A stretch of DNA of 6,251 bases from Microcaldota archaeon (GCA_023248455.1 JAHFEN010000049.1:1-6251), one strand, 5' to 3'. Shown: positions 1 to 5,939, counted from the stretch's first letter. Notes: a model not told the origin generated them from the letters alone. Program-made: numbers and translations.

Positions 1-821
1 ACGTAGCTTCCCTCGCCGATGTACACGTTGCCCTCTATGACTGAATCGTGGACTTCTGCGTCTCTCTCCATGATTATTTTGCCGCGTATGGTGGTGTTCT
101 CCACCCTGTCGCGGTTGTCAGGGAGCTTGGAGAGCAAGAATTCGTTCGCTGAGAAGAGCTGCCAGGGCATGCCCATGTCCAGCCAGTAGTCGTGTATTTC
201 GACCGCCGCTGCCCCTTTCAGCACATCAATGATTTCGTACTCCCCGCGCGATGACTTCTTTATTCCCTTTATTTTCCTGAAGACAGAGGGCTCGAAAACG
301 TAAAGCGAGCAGTTGGCTAGGTTGCTCTTTGGCTTCGCCACCTTTTCCTCGAAAGCTGCGATCTTGCCAGACTTGATTACTGCTGTGCCGTACTCGCGCG
401 CGTCTTCCACTGCGTGCAGCGCAGCAGTGACATCTGAACCAGATTTTTCCGATTCTTCGCCCAGCTTTTTTAGCGCGGACGCTTCGGTAATGATGTCGCC
501 TGCCACTCCGAAGAATGTTTCAGTTGCAAAACTCTCAGCATAGCCGAATGCCGCGGCAGTCCCGTATTTTGCCCCCTGATCTATGAAAGAAAGCTTCATG
601 CCTTCCAGAGCATTCGACTTGAAGTATTCGGTTATGGCCTCCTTCTTGTACTTCACCAGTATTGCAGCGTCATTCACTCCCGCGCTTTTCAGGTTCTCAA
701 GCACGTGCTGCAGTATGGGCTTGCCTGCAAGCTGTATCATGCACTTTGGGCGCGTGTAGGTGAGCGGGCGAAGCCGCTTGCCCTCGCCTGCCGCCAGCAC
801 CACTGCCTTTTTTATTGCCAT
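1..821 (-). CDS. glmU: Sugar-1-phosphate nucleotidylyltransferase with C-terminal hexapeptide-repeat domain (GlmU-like), 3' end cut by window edge
   Basis: Transfers a nucleotidyl group from an NTP to a sugar-1-phosphate; in archaea this bifunctional type usually makes UDP-GlcNAc from GlcN-1-P or GlcNAc-1-P in the cytoplasm. Seen: 273 residues from ATG at 821 (MAIKKAVVLAAGEGKRLRPL) with the glycine-rich NTP loop at about 9-21, RPKCM at 24-28, GKPIL at 33-37, YGTAAAF at 86-92, a GD pair at 108-109 (likely metal-binding Asp109), EYGTAV at 143-148, GEYEIIDVL at 193-201 and DMGMPWQLFSANEFLL at 215-230. From about 240, short I-x-G type repeats (NTTIRGKI, SVIEGNVYIGEG) begin a left-handed beta-helix that runs off the window. 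No Shine-Dalgarno precedes the ATG, and an AT-rich box lies 26 bases upstream, which suggests a leaderless mRNA. glmM lies on the same strand two genes away and supports a UDP-GlcNAc role. Glucose-1-phosphate thymidylyl- or uridylyltransferase cannot be excluded without the C-terminus. Confidence 0.88.
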   Translation of the reverse strand, partial: MAIKKAVVLAAGEGKRLRPLTYTRPKCMIQLAGKPILQHVLENLKSAGVNDAAILVKYKKEAITEYFKSNALEGMKLSFIDQGAKYGTAAAFGYAESFATETFFGVAGDIITEASALKKLGEESEKSGSDVTAALHAVEDAREYGTAVIKSGKIAAFEEKVAKPKSNLANCSLYVFEPSVFRKIKGIKKSSRGEYEIIDVLKGAAAVEIHDYWLDMGMPWQLFSANEFLLSKLPDNRDRVENTTIRGKIIMERDAEVHDSVIEGNVYIGEGSY

Positions 822-843
822 AATCTGGTTGGGAATAAGCGAA

Positions 844-851
844 TTTATTAA
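844..851. promoter_or_regulatory. Shared TATA-like box between glmU-like gene and membrane protein gene
   Basis: TTTATTAA is the only strongly AT-rich stretch in the 62-base gap between divergent starts. Its centre is about 26.5 bases from the minus-strand ATG at 821, the spacing expected for a leaderless archaeal transcript, and about 36.5 bases from the plus-strand ATG at 884, which would leave a leader of about 10 bases carrying the GAGGTG ribosome binding site. The function is inferred from spacing and composition; no purine-rich BRE stands out clearly. Confidence 0.5.
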
Positions 852-872
852 GTTTGTTTGCGACCACTCTGC

Positions 873-878
873 GAGGTG
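873..878 (+). promoter_or_regulatory. Ribosome binding site of the membrane protein gene
   Basis: GAGGTG lies five bases before the ATG at 884 and matches the archaeal 16S rRNA tail. It decides the start: the TTG at 854 in the same frame would place this motif inside the coding region and has no such signal of its own. Confidence 0.75.
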
Positions 879-883
879 CGAGC

Positions 884-1777
884 ATGGGCAAGGCAGACGT
901 AATTCAGGCTATTTTTGACTCGTACGGGCTCATCAAGGGGCACTACAGGGAGGTTGCCATGCCCCTTATCTTCCTCCTCATTGTTTCAGGCATTGGGCAC
1001 ATAGGGGGCTCTGGAGGGAGCTTTGGAGGCCCTTCATCAAGGGACAGCGGCAATTCAGGCAGCTATACATCTAATGCAATGGGCGGGCTGGTGCTCAATG
1101 CAATGGGCGCTCTCGAGACTGTGTTGGCTCTGGGCGCCATAGCCATCCTTGCCATAATCCTGGTTTTCGTGGCGGTGGGCCTGGCGCTATACGTGCTGGG
1201 TTTTGCAGTGCAGTTCTACATCTTCGAGCATTTCTACGCGCTCCTGCTGAAAAAGAAGATCGCGGAGGACTGGAAGGCGCGGATGAAGAGGCACACTGTG
1301 AAGGTGCTCGTAATCCAGCTGTTCTGGGTAATAGTGACTGTCCTTTTTTTCCTGCTTCCTGCTCTTCAAATGTGGAACTCAGTGCCGCAGCTTTCAGAGG
1401 CGCTTAAGGCCAAATCCGGAGCAGAGACGCTATCCCTGGTTTTTTCATTCCTTTCGCCAGTAATCCTGCTCCTGCTTGCCGCTGCCCTGGGACTGGTGCT
1501 GGTCGGCTTCCTGATTGCCCCGCTCTGGATTTATTTTGCAATGGACGGCCTGGGCTTTTTTGAATCGGTAGGAAAGGCTGTATCCATGGTCATGGGCAAT
1601 CCGCTGCAATTCATAATAATCGGCGTAATATTCGGCGGGCTTGGCATTGCAGGCTGGGTGGCATCCGTATTGTGCTGCTGCTTCGCGTGGATAATCTCGC
1701 CCATAATTGATGTATTCCTGACCGTGCTTTATGGAGTGACGCTGATGAAGGTGAAGCTGGCACTTGAGGGCAAGTAG
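884..1777 (+). CDS. Polytopic integral membrane protein of unknown function
   Basis: I do not recognise a named family with confidence. The 297-residue product (from MGKADVIQAIFDSYGLIKGH) has hydrophobic segments at about 25-40, 80-115 (long enough for one long or two short helices), 140-162, 187-220, 240-262 and 264-288, so five to seven membrane passes. Between the first two lies a Gly/Ser-rich, probably flexible loop at about 41-62 (GGSGGSFGGPSSRDSGNSGS). A basic stretch at 123-140 (KKKIAEDWKARMKRH) suggests a cytoplasmic loop. Three consecutive cysteines at 264-266 sit within a membrane segment. The overall pattern, including a Pro-leu-Trp then aromatic segment followed by DGLGFFESVGKA, resembles archaeal multi-pass DUF families of the DUF4013/DUF7847 kind, but this is a weak impression. 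The start is set by GAGGTG upstream. The gene diverges from the glmU-like gene and its TAG stop abuts the glmM stop. A role in envelope biogenesis would be guesswork from the neighbours. Confidence 0.85.
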   Translation: MGKADVIQAIFDSYGLIKGHYREVAMPLIFLLIVSGIGHIGGSGGSFGGPSSRDSGNSGSYTSNAMGGLVLNAMGALETVLALGAIAILAIILVFVAVGLALYVLGFAVQFYIFEHFYALLLKKKIAEDWKARMKRHTVKVLVIQLFWVIVTVLFFLLPALQMWNSVPQLSEALKAKSGAETLSLVFSFLSPVILLLLAAALGLVLVGFLIAPLWIYFAMDGLGFFESVGKAVSMVMGNPLQFIIIGVIFGGLGIAGWVASVLCCCFAWIISPIIDVFLTVLYGVTLMKVKLALEGK

Positions 1778-1780
1778 CTA
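1775..1780. other. Back-to-back convergent stop codons (TAGCTA palindrome)
   Basis: The plus-strand gene ends with TAG at 1775-1777 and glmM ends with TAG on the minus strand at 1778-1780, so the two coding regions meet with no base between them and form the palindrome TAGCTA. Any transcription terminator for either gene must lie inside the other gene's coding sequence. Confidence 0.9.
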
Positions 1781-3112
1781 GTGCGTCCTGTGTATCTCTT
1801 CCATTATCAGCTGCTCTGCACGGAGGGCGACTTCGTGCAGCCTTTTTTGAGTTTTTGCTTCGCAGGTGAGGCGTATGGCTGGCTCGGTGCCGGATGCCCG
1901 GATCAGGAGCCATCCATCCGTAAAATCGTAGCGCAGCCCGTCTACAGTGGAGAGCCTGCCCTCAAGCTGGGGCTTTTCGGAAAGCTTGCGCATTATTTTT
2001 TCCTTCATCTCCCCCTTGCACACGTATTTTCGGCGGTCCATGAAGTGCGTTTTGATACCTTTGGCTGCGCGCGAAAGAGTGCCGTTCTTGCAGAATATTT
2101 CGGCTATGAACAGGGCCGAGAGGATCCCCTCTGCGCAAGGGGTTGCGAACGGGAACACGTACTCGCCGCATGGCTCGCCGCCGAAAGAAGCGCCCTGTTT
2201 TTTCACTTCCTCAGCTACATAGAGGCTGCCAACAGGGGTGACAAAGAGCCTGCCGCCCTGCGATTCGACCATCTCGCGGACTCCAAGCGATGCCTCGACA
2301 GTTGTCACGATTTTCTTGTTTGGCGACTTGGGCAGGAAATGGCCGCAGAAAAGCTCCAGCTGCACGTCCAGCGGGAGAACGATGCCTTTTTCATCTATTG
2401 CAATCGCCCGGTCGCCGTCGCCGTCAAATGCAATCCCAAAGTCGCACTTCCTCTCCACCACGAGTTTTGCGGTGTCGGAGAGCGTGGAGGCTTTTGGCTC
2501 GAGGTTGCGCGTGAATTCCCCTGGCTTGTCGCAGCCAACTGCCACCACAACGCATCCGGCGGCAGAAAAAAGCTCGGGCGCAAGCGAGTAAGCGGCGGCA
2601 TTCCCAGCGTCGATGAGCACTTTTGGCTTGCGCTTTGCTATTGCTGACGCGTCGACTTTTGAGAGAAGATATAGGATGTAATCGTGCGAGTAGTCTTTTT
2701 TGCGTAGCTGGCCTGCCTCTTTCCACTCGGCTTTCTTTTCCTTGCCAGCCACTGAATCTTCCACTGTTTTTTCCTGCTGCTTTGTGAATTCCATTCCGTG
2801 CGAAAAAAGCTTGATGCCGTTGTACTCTGGCGGGTTGTGAGAGGCTGTGATCATGGCGCCATCGCATTTCTCCACAAATGCCACATATGCCAGAAGAGGA
2901 GTGGGCGCCACCCCTATATCGATCACGTCAGCCCCTGATTGCATGGCGCCTGCTGCAAGCGCGTCCGCAAGTATGGGCGAGGTTTGGCGCGTGTCGCGGC
3001 AGAGAATGATTTTCTCCCCCCTGCCCCCAATGGCATTGCCCACCTTGGCGGCAAGCTCGGCAGTGACTTCCTTCCCGTAAAGCCCGCGGATTCCGGACGT
3101 TCCAAACAGCAT
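1778..3112 (-). CDS. glmM: Phosphoglucosamine mutase (alpha-D-phosphohexomutase family)
   Basis: Converts glucosamine-6-phosphate to glucosamine-1-phosphate in the cytoplasm, the step before the nucleotidylyltransferase in UDP-GlcNAc synthesis. The 444-residue product has the family's usual length of about 450 and all four active-site elements in order: N-terminal MLFGTSGIRG; the phosphoserine loop TASHNPPEYNGIK at 89-101 with Ser91 as the likely phosphorylated residue; the metal loop DGDGDR at 230-235; the sugar-binding loop GGEPCGEYVF at 311-320; and the phosphate-binding loop RASGTEPAIR at 405-414. The GGEP-type sugar loop is the form I associate with archaeal GlmM. Related phosphomannomutase/phosphoglucomutase activity is possible, since archaeal members can be bifunctional. 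The ATG at 3112 has no Shine-Dalgarno, and a TATA-like box sits 26 bases upstream, so a leaderless mRNA is likely. The gene is divergent from secG and convergent with the membrane protein gene, with zero gap. Confidence 0.93.
   Translation of the reverse strand: MLFGTSGIRGLYGKEVTAELAAKVGNAIGGRGEKIILCRDTRQTSPILADALAAGAMQSGADVIDIGVAPTPLLAYVAFVEKCDGAMITASHNPPEYNGIKLFSHGMEFTKQQEKTVEDSVAGKEKKAEWKEAGQLRKKDYSHDYILYLLSKVDASAIAKRKPKVLIDAGNAAAYSLAPELFSAAGCVVVAVGCDKPGEFTRNLEPKASTLSDTAKLVVERKCDFGIAFDGDGDRAIAIDEKGIVLPLDVQLELFCGHFLPKSPNKKIVTTVEASLGVREMVESQGGRLFVTPVGSLYVAEEVKKQGASFGGEPCGEYVFPFATPCAEGILSALFIAEIFCKNGTLSRAAKGIKTHFMDRRKYVCKGEMKEKIMRKLSEKPQLEGRLSTVDGLRYDFTDGWLLIRASGTEPAIRLTCEAKTQKRLHEVALRAEQLIMEEIHRTH
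1843..1856 (+). terminator. Possible U-tract terminator of the membrane protein gene, inside antisense of glmM
   Basis: Two T-runs, T6 at 1843-1848 and T5 at 1852-1856, lie 65-79 bases beyond the membrane gene's stop on the plus strand. Archaeal RNA polymerase and aCPSF1/FttA termination uses U-rich tracts, so this is a plausible 3' end. The same bases encode lysine codons of glmM on the other strand, so the runs may simply reflect coding. Confidence 0.3.
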
Positions 3113-3133
3113 GGAATCATTCTTCGAAAATAG

Positions 3134-3143
3134 GTTTTTAAAC
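3134..3143. promoter_or_regulatory. Shared near-palindromic TATA box for glmM and secG
   Basis: GTTTTTAAAC (reverse complement GTTTAAAAAC) lies in the middle of the 53-base gap between the divergent starts. Its centre is about 26.5 bases from the glmM ATG at 3112 and about 27.5 bases from the secG ATG at 3166. Both distances match the archaeal TATA-to-start-site spacing, so both genes would be leaderless, and neither has a Shine-Dalgarno. No second AT-rich box is present, so one element appears to serve both directions. This is inferred from spacing. Confidence 0.6.
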
Positions 3144-3165
3144 TAATGATTTCCTAGCTTCGAAC

Positions 3166-3345
3166 ATGGCAGTAGACAGGATATCCGTATCAGGCCCGCA
3201 GTCCTCGGCAGGGATACTGGGCATTTCGTCCAACACCAACCTTGGAGGCTGGAAGTTCAACCCTCGCGGAGTGGTCCTGTTTTCGGCGGTTTTCATCATA
3301 CTTGTAAAAATAGTGGATCTCCTGATAAACAGGAAGATACTCTGA
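3166..3345 (+). CDS. secG: Preprotein translocase subunit SecG / Sec61-beta homologue
   Basis: Small non-essential-type beta subunit of the archaeal SecYE-beta protein-conducting channel, a tail-anchored membrane protein with its N-terminus in the cytoplasm. Seen: 59 residues starting MAVDRISVSGPQSSAGILGI, then a conserved-looking GGWKFNPRGVV before a single hydrophobic segment at about 35-55 (VVLFSAVFIILVKIVDLL) and a short basic tail INRKIL. The order P-x-SSAG-I, charged/polar spacer, K-x-x-P, single C-terminal helix is the Sec61-beta layout, and the length is typical (50-60 residues in archaea). The RYF-type segment usual after SSAGI-x is replaced by ISSNTN, so the assignment rests on layout more than on identity. 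The ATG lies about 27 bases after a TATA-like box and has no Shine-Dalgarno. It ends three bases before the stop codon of the convergent HD gene. Confidence 0.78.
   Translation: MAVDRISVSGPQSSAGILGISSNTNLGGWKFNPRGVVLFSAVFIILVKIVDLLINRKIL
3306..3310 (-). terminator. Possible U-tract terminator of the HD-domain gene, inside secG
   Basis: A run of five A on the plus strand reads as U5 on the minus strand, about 40 bases past the HD gene's stop codon. Only three bases separate the HD and secG stops, so minus-strand transcripts must end within antisense secG. This is the best nearby U-tract, but it is short and could be plain coding sequence. Confidence 0.22.
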
Positions 3346-3348
3346 TCC

Positions 3349-4452
3349 TTACAGCAGCCGCTTTGCCGCGGCTTCCACCTTCTTCATGTTCTTCTCTTCG
3401 CATAGAATGAGCGCCTCAAGCCTGCTGTCCTGCATTTTCTGAAGCGAGGCGACAATTTCGGACTTGGAGGCAAGGCGGAGCTTCTTTCTGCCGGACTCGA
3501 GAAGTATGCGCACGGAAAGCGATAGCCTGGGAATGTCCACAAGCACACTGCAGCCGCATTTTTCAGACAGGAGCTTCTCAGCTTTTTCCTGCGAAAGCAC
3601 CATGGCTGGCAGGGGAACTGACGCGGCTTTCTTGTAGAGCCTCCTCTCCATGAGGCGCTTTGCAAATTCCCCGCCCTCACTTGAGCGGGACAGCGTTTCG
3701 AGCATGGCGGCATCCTGAAGGCAAAGGGCATCCTCTGCAATCAGCGTGCCATCTGATAGCGCAAGCGAAATGGCCTGCTGCAGCATGCGCGAGGCGATCC
3801 TGACGGTCTTGTGCAAATACACAGTGGAGAACATGGTGAAGCGCGCCACCAGCAGGCTTTCCGCAGCAGAAAGGCCGCGCTCGGTTATGAAAAGCCCCTT
3901 GCCGTCCATCCCAACTGTGGAGCAGACGCGGTCTGAGTCTATCATGCCGTATGCAACGCCCGTGTAGTGCGAATCGCGAAGCAGGTAGTCCATCCTGTCA
4001 GCGCCTATGTCGGAAGTTATAATTTCCCCAAGCGGGGAGCGCGAAAGACCGGCTATTTCCCTTGGGGAAAACTGCTCCGAGAGTATGTCAGCTATTTCGC
4101 CCCCGAGTATGGTATTTTCCCCTATCTCCTCATGGTCCCCGATATGCTCCTGCAGCACAGCTTCTGCCTCGTGCGAAAAGGCGACGTGCCCGATATCGTG
4201 AAGGAGCGCGGCGACCCTGACTTTCGCTGTTTTGTCATTGGGAATCCCAAGCTCAAAGCAGATTTTGCCAGCAAGCGCAAGCGTGCCAATCGAGTGCTCG
4301 AATCGCGTATGGTTTGCCCCTGGGTAAACCAGGTAGGCCATGGCAAGCTGCCGAATCCCGCGCAGCCTCTGCATCTCCCGCGTGTCCAGGAGCCTTTCCT
4401 CAAGGTCGGTCAACCGAACAGTGCCGTGCAGCGGATCCCTGATGCGAACCAT
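3349..4452 (-). CDS. HD-domain metal-dependent phosphohydrolase (SAMHD1-like, COG1078 type)
   Basis: Predicted cytoplasmic hydrolase of the HD superfamily branch that includes SAMHD1 and bacterial/archaeal dNTP triphosphohydrolases; the substrate is not shown by the sequence. From ATG at 4452 the product is 367 residues and opens MVRIRDPLHGTVRL, the usual start of this family. Catalytic elements are complete: RFEHS with Arg50 and His53, the HD pair at 85-86 in LLHDIGH, His89, His94 in FSH, HE at 107-108, and DRMDYLLRDSHYTG with the metal-ligand Asp152, equivalent to SAMHD1 Asp311. The C-terminal third (after about 230) is less conserved and ends in a basic, helical stretch. An in-frame GTG at 4461 would add three residues; I prefer the ATG because GTGAT, a match to the 16S tail, lies four bases before it. 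It is the third gene of the AMMECR1 cluster, 54 bases after the preceding stop with no TATA-like box between, so probably co-transcribed. Confidence 0.9.
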   Translation of the reverse strand: MVRIRDPLHGTVRLTDLEERLLDTREMQRLRGIRQLAMAYLVYPGANHTRFEHSIGTLALAGKICFELGIPNDKTAKVRVAALLHDIGHVAFSHEAEAVLQEHIGDHEEIGENTILGGEIADILSEQFSPREIAGLSRSPLGEIITSDIGADRMDYLLRDSHYTGVAYGMIDSDRVCSTVGMDGKGLFITERGLSAAESLLVARFTMFSTVYLHKTVRIASRMLQQAISLALSDGTLIAEDALCLQDAAMLETLSRSSEGGEFAKRLMERRLYKKAASVPLPAMVLSQEKAEKLLSEKCGCSVLVDIPRLSLSVRILLESGRKKLRLASKSEIVASLQKMQDSRLEALILCEEKNMKKVEAAAKRLL

Positions 4453-4506
4453 GCCTATCACTTGCCCTAGTTTCCTCTTCTGACCCTCTCAACCGTGCAG
4501 CAGCAT

Positions 4507-5289
4507 TCAAGCCTTTGCGAATTTTCCCTTTTTCTTCTCCATCACTTCGCCGTTTTCCAGCAGGTGCACGAGCACTGCGCGGCAGCCTTCGGGCGCCATG
4601 CCGAGTTGTGAGGCGATTTCTTCGGAGGTCTTTTCGGATTTGGAAAGCGCAAGCAGCACCTCCTTTTCATGCGACTCGAAAAATTGCCTTGTGACGAAAT
4701 AGAAGCGCCTGTCAAATGCCCTCTGGCCGCGATATTCGCCGGATTTCACCTTGTGAGAGTATGCGTTGCCGAAATCCCGTGCATCAGCCTCGTTTTCCAG
4801 CACCATCCATCCGAATTTTTCTAGGTGGGCCGGCGAGGAGGCAGGAAGCATCACCTGCGCGCCAGCTGCTTGTGGCTGAGCTGCCACAGGCTCTCGGACC
4901 GCGTTGAATGCAAAGTCAGAAACATTGTAAACCCCGCCCTTTTCGTATTTTCCGCCGTGGAATATCTGCACAAGTTCCTTTTTTATGAGGGCCTCCAAAA
5001 GCTCCTTTTCCTCCTTGGAGAGCAGCTTTGCCACATCGGCAGGCACGCGCGACTCGAAGCGGATGGAAAGGAGCTTCCTCAGGAGGGACTTTTCCTTTTC
5101 AGAAAGGGGCGGTTGCGCAGGCTTTTTCGAGGGGACCTCGCGCGCAGCTGCAACGAACCCCTTGACTGTGAGAAGATACGCCCCGTCGCGAAGGAGGAAA
5201 AGCTCAAGCGATTGGGAAGATGAGATTTCCGGCGGAAGCTGGCCCGCCAGGAGAAGGCCTTCCCTTGTTTTAGTCAGCCTGATTTCCAT
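4507..5289 (-). CDS. Uncharacterised protein with two predicted winged-helix regions
   Basis: I do not recognise this 260-residue protein. What can be seen: a short N-terminal part with strand-like character (1-48, MEIRLTKTREGLLLAGQLPP onward); a charged helical region at 62-128 (SEKEKSLLRKLL, DVAKLLSKEEKELLEALIKK, then VQIF-x-GGKY) that looks like a winged helix; an Ala/Pro/Gln-rich linker at about 133-153; a mixed region at 155-205 (KFGWMVLENEADARDFG, RRFYFVTRQFF); and a C-terminal winged-helix candidate at 207-260 (VLLALSKSEKTSEEIASQLG, then AVLVHLLENGEVMEKKKGKF), ending basic. Tandem winged helices suggest DNA, RNA or protein binding, possibly a regulator, but no family is established. 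Start: AAGGTGA lies four bases before the ATG and overlaps the AMMECR1 stop codon; only four bases separate the two genes, which implies translational coupling in one operon. Confidence 0.85.
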   Translation of the reverse strand: MEIRLTKTREGLLLAGQLPPEISSSQSLELFLLRDGAYLLTVKGFVAAAREVPSKKPAQPPLSEKEKSLLRKLLSIRFESRVPADVAKLLSKEEKELLEALIKKELVQIFHGGKYEKGGVYNVSDFAFNAVREPVAAQPQAAGAQVMLPASSPAHLEKFGWMVLENEADARDFGNAYSHKVKSGEYRGQRAFDRRFYFVTRQFFESHEKEVLLALSKSEKTSEEIASQLGMAPEGCRAVLVHLLENGEVMEKKKGKFAKA

Positions 5290-5293
5290 TGCA

Positions 5294-5300
5294 TCACCTT
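5294..5300 (-). promoter_or_regulatory. Ribosome binding site of the winged-helix gene, overlapping the AMMECR1 stop
   Basis: On the minus strand AAGGTGA lies four bases before the ATG at 5289 and its TGA is the stop codon of the AMMECR1 gene. The overlap fixes the start and points to coupled translation of the two genes. Confidence 0.75.
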
Positions 5301-5905
5301 ATGAGCTTTTTTTGCACTGCCTTGGCGCCCGGCTTTGCCTCGGAGAAGATTTTGCCCTCAAAACTGCTTATTTTCACCGAGGGCGAGCGCCACATTTCCC
5401 TGGGTAGGCCTGCCTTTTCGCAGAGGTGCGACAGGAATTCGGTTTCGTTCCAGTTCCACTCGATCGGCACTTGGGGGAGCAGGAGCCCGGATGAATAGCC
5501 GTAGTTTATGATAAGCCCGTCCCTGCCGATCTTTATCCGCCGGGGGTATTCGTCCGGGCTTTTCACCCTTATTTCAACAGGCACTGAAAGCACACTTACT
5601 TCTATTACGACTTTCCCAAGCTCGTTCTTGTCAAGCGGGGGGAACCTGGGATCCTCGAAAGCCGCGGAAAGCGCGCTATCCACCACTGCAAGCGCAAGCT
5701 CTTTTATGGGAAGCGGGTAGCCGATGCAGCCGCGAAGCTCGCGGCCGGGATATGTTTCCAGGGTAACGAACACCCCCCGCTTCTCCGAGAGGATGCCGCC
5801 TGACTTGTCAGGAGTGGTTTTCCTGCCATTCGCAAAATATTCCCCGATTGCCTGCCTTGCAAGGGAAACAAGATACGCGCCATGTTCTGCGGAAATATCA
5901 GCCAT
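5294..5905 (-). CDS. AMMECR1-domain protein
   Basis: Member of the AMMECR1 family, found in archaea, bacteria and eukaryotes; the biochemical role is not established. Seen in the 203-residue product, close to the usual archaeal length: an N-terminal helix region (EHGAYLVSLARQAIGEYFAN), VFVTLETYPGRELRGCIGYP with the hallmark LRGCIG at 57-62 (Cys60), AAFEDPRFPPL at 81-91, EVSVLSVPVEI at about 102-112, GLIINYGYSSGLLLPQVP at 130-147 with the conserved LLLPQV, and the closing W...SVKISSFEGKIFSEAKPG. Nothing key appears to be missing. In other genomes the domain often lies next to or fused with MEMO and a radical-SAM protein; neither is in this window. It is the first gene of the minus-strand cluster, with AGGTG seven bases before the ATG and an AT-rich palindrome about 40 bases upstream. 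The closing KLIR and TGA lie just before the winged-helix gene. Confidence 0.93.
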   Translation of the reverse strand: MADISAEHGAYLVSLARQAIGEYFANGRKTTPDKSGGILSEKRGVFVTLETYPGRELRGCIGYPLPIKELALAVVDSALSAAFEDPRFPPLDKNELGKVVIEVSVLSVPVEIRVKSPDEYPRRIKIGRDGLIINYGYSSGLLLPQVPIEWNWNETEFLSHLCEKAGLPREMWRSPSVKISSFEGKIFSEAKPGAKAVQKKLIR

Positions 5906-5912
5906 CAGTCCA

Positions 5913-5917
5913 CACCT
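5913..5917 (-). promoter_or_regulatory. Ribosome binding site of the AMMECR1 gene
   Basis: AGGTG on the minus strand lies seven bases before the ATG at 5905. A transcript starting about 26 bases from the AT palindrome at 5940-5949 would have a leader of about 13 bases beginning just at this motif. Confidence 0.6.
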
Positions 5918-5939
5918 AAGCCCATTTGCGTGCTGCTTA

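Noticed and set aside
313..543. 76-codon plus-strand open frame at the left end
   Set aside because: It is antisense to the nucleotidylyltransferase, which has well-matched family motifs through this stretch; the Ser/Ala-rich product is typical of a shadow frame.
854..883. TTG start for the membrane protein, adding ten residues
   Set aside because: A strong GAGGTG lies five bases before the ATG at 884, and the extension would run through the inferred transcription start and this ribosome binding site.
1781..2647. 288-codon open frame on the plus strand opposite glmM
   Set aside because: It lies wholly antisense to a complete glmM with all catalytic motifs. The translation has no recognisable motif and is rich in residues expected from reading the complement of GC-rich codons.
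2424..2867. 147-codon minus-strand open frame within glmM in another frame
   Set aside because: It overlaps the phosphoserine and metal loops of glmM in the same direction but another frame; the Arg-rich product looks like frame-shifted glmM, and glmM itself is intact with no frameshift.
3967..4470. 167-codon open frame on the plus strand opposite the HD gene
   Set aside because: It overlaps the catalytic HD region in antisense, has no ribosome binding site or TATA-like box, and shows no protein-like pattern.
4825..5223. 132-codon plus-strand open frame opposite the winged-helix gene
   Set aside because: No start signal and no motif; the minus-strand gene has a well-placed ribosome binding site and operon context.
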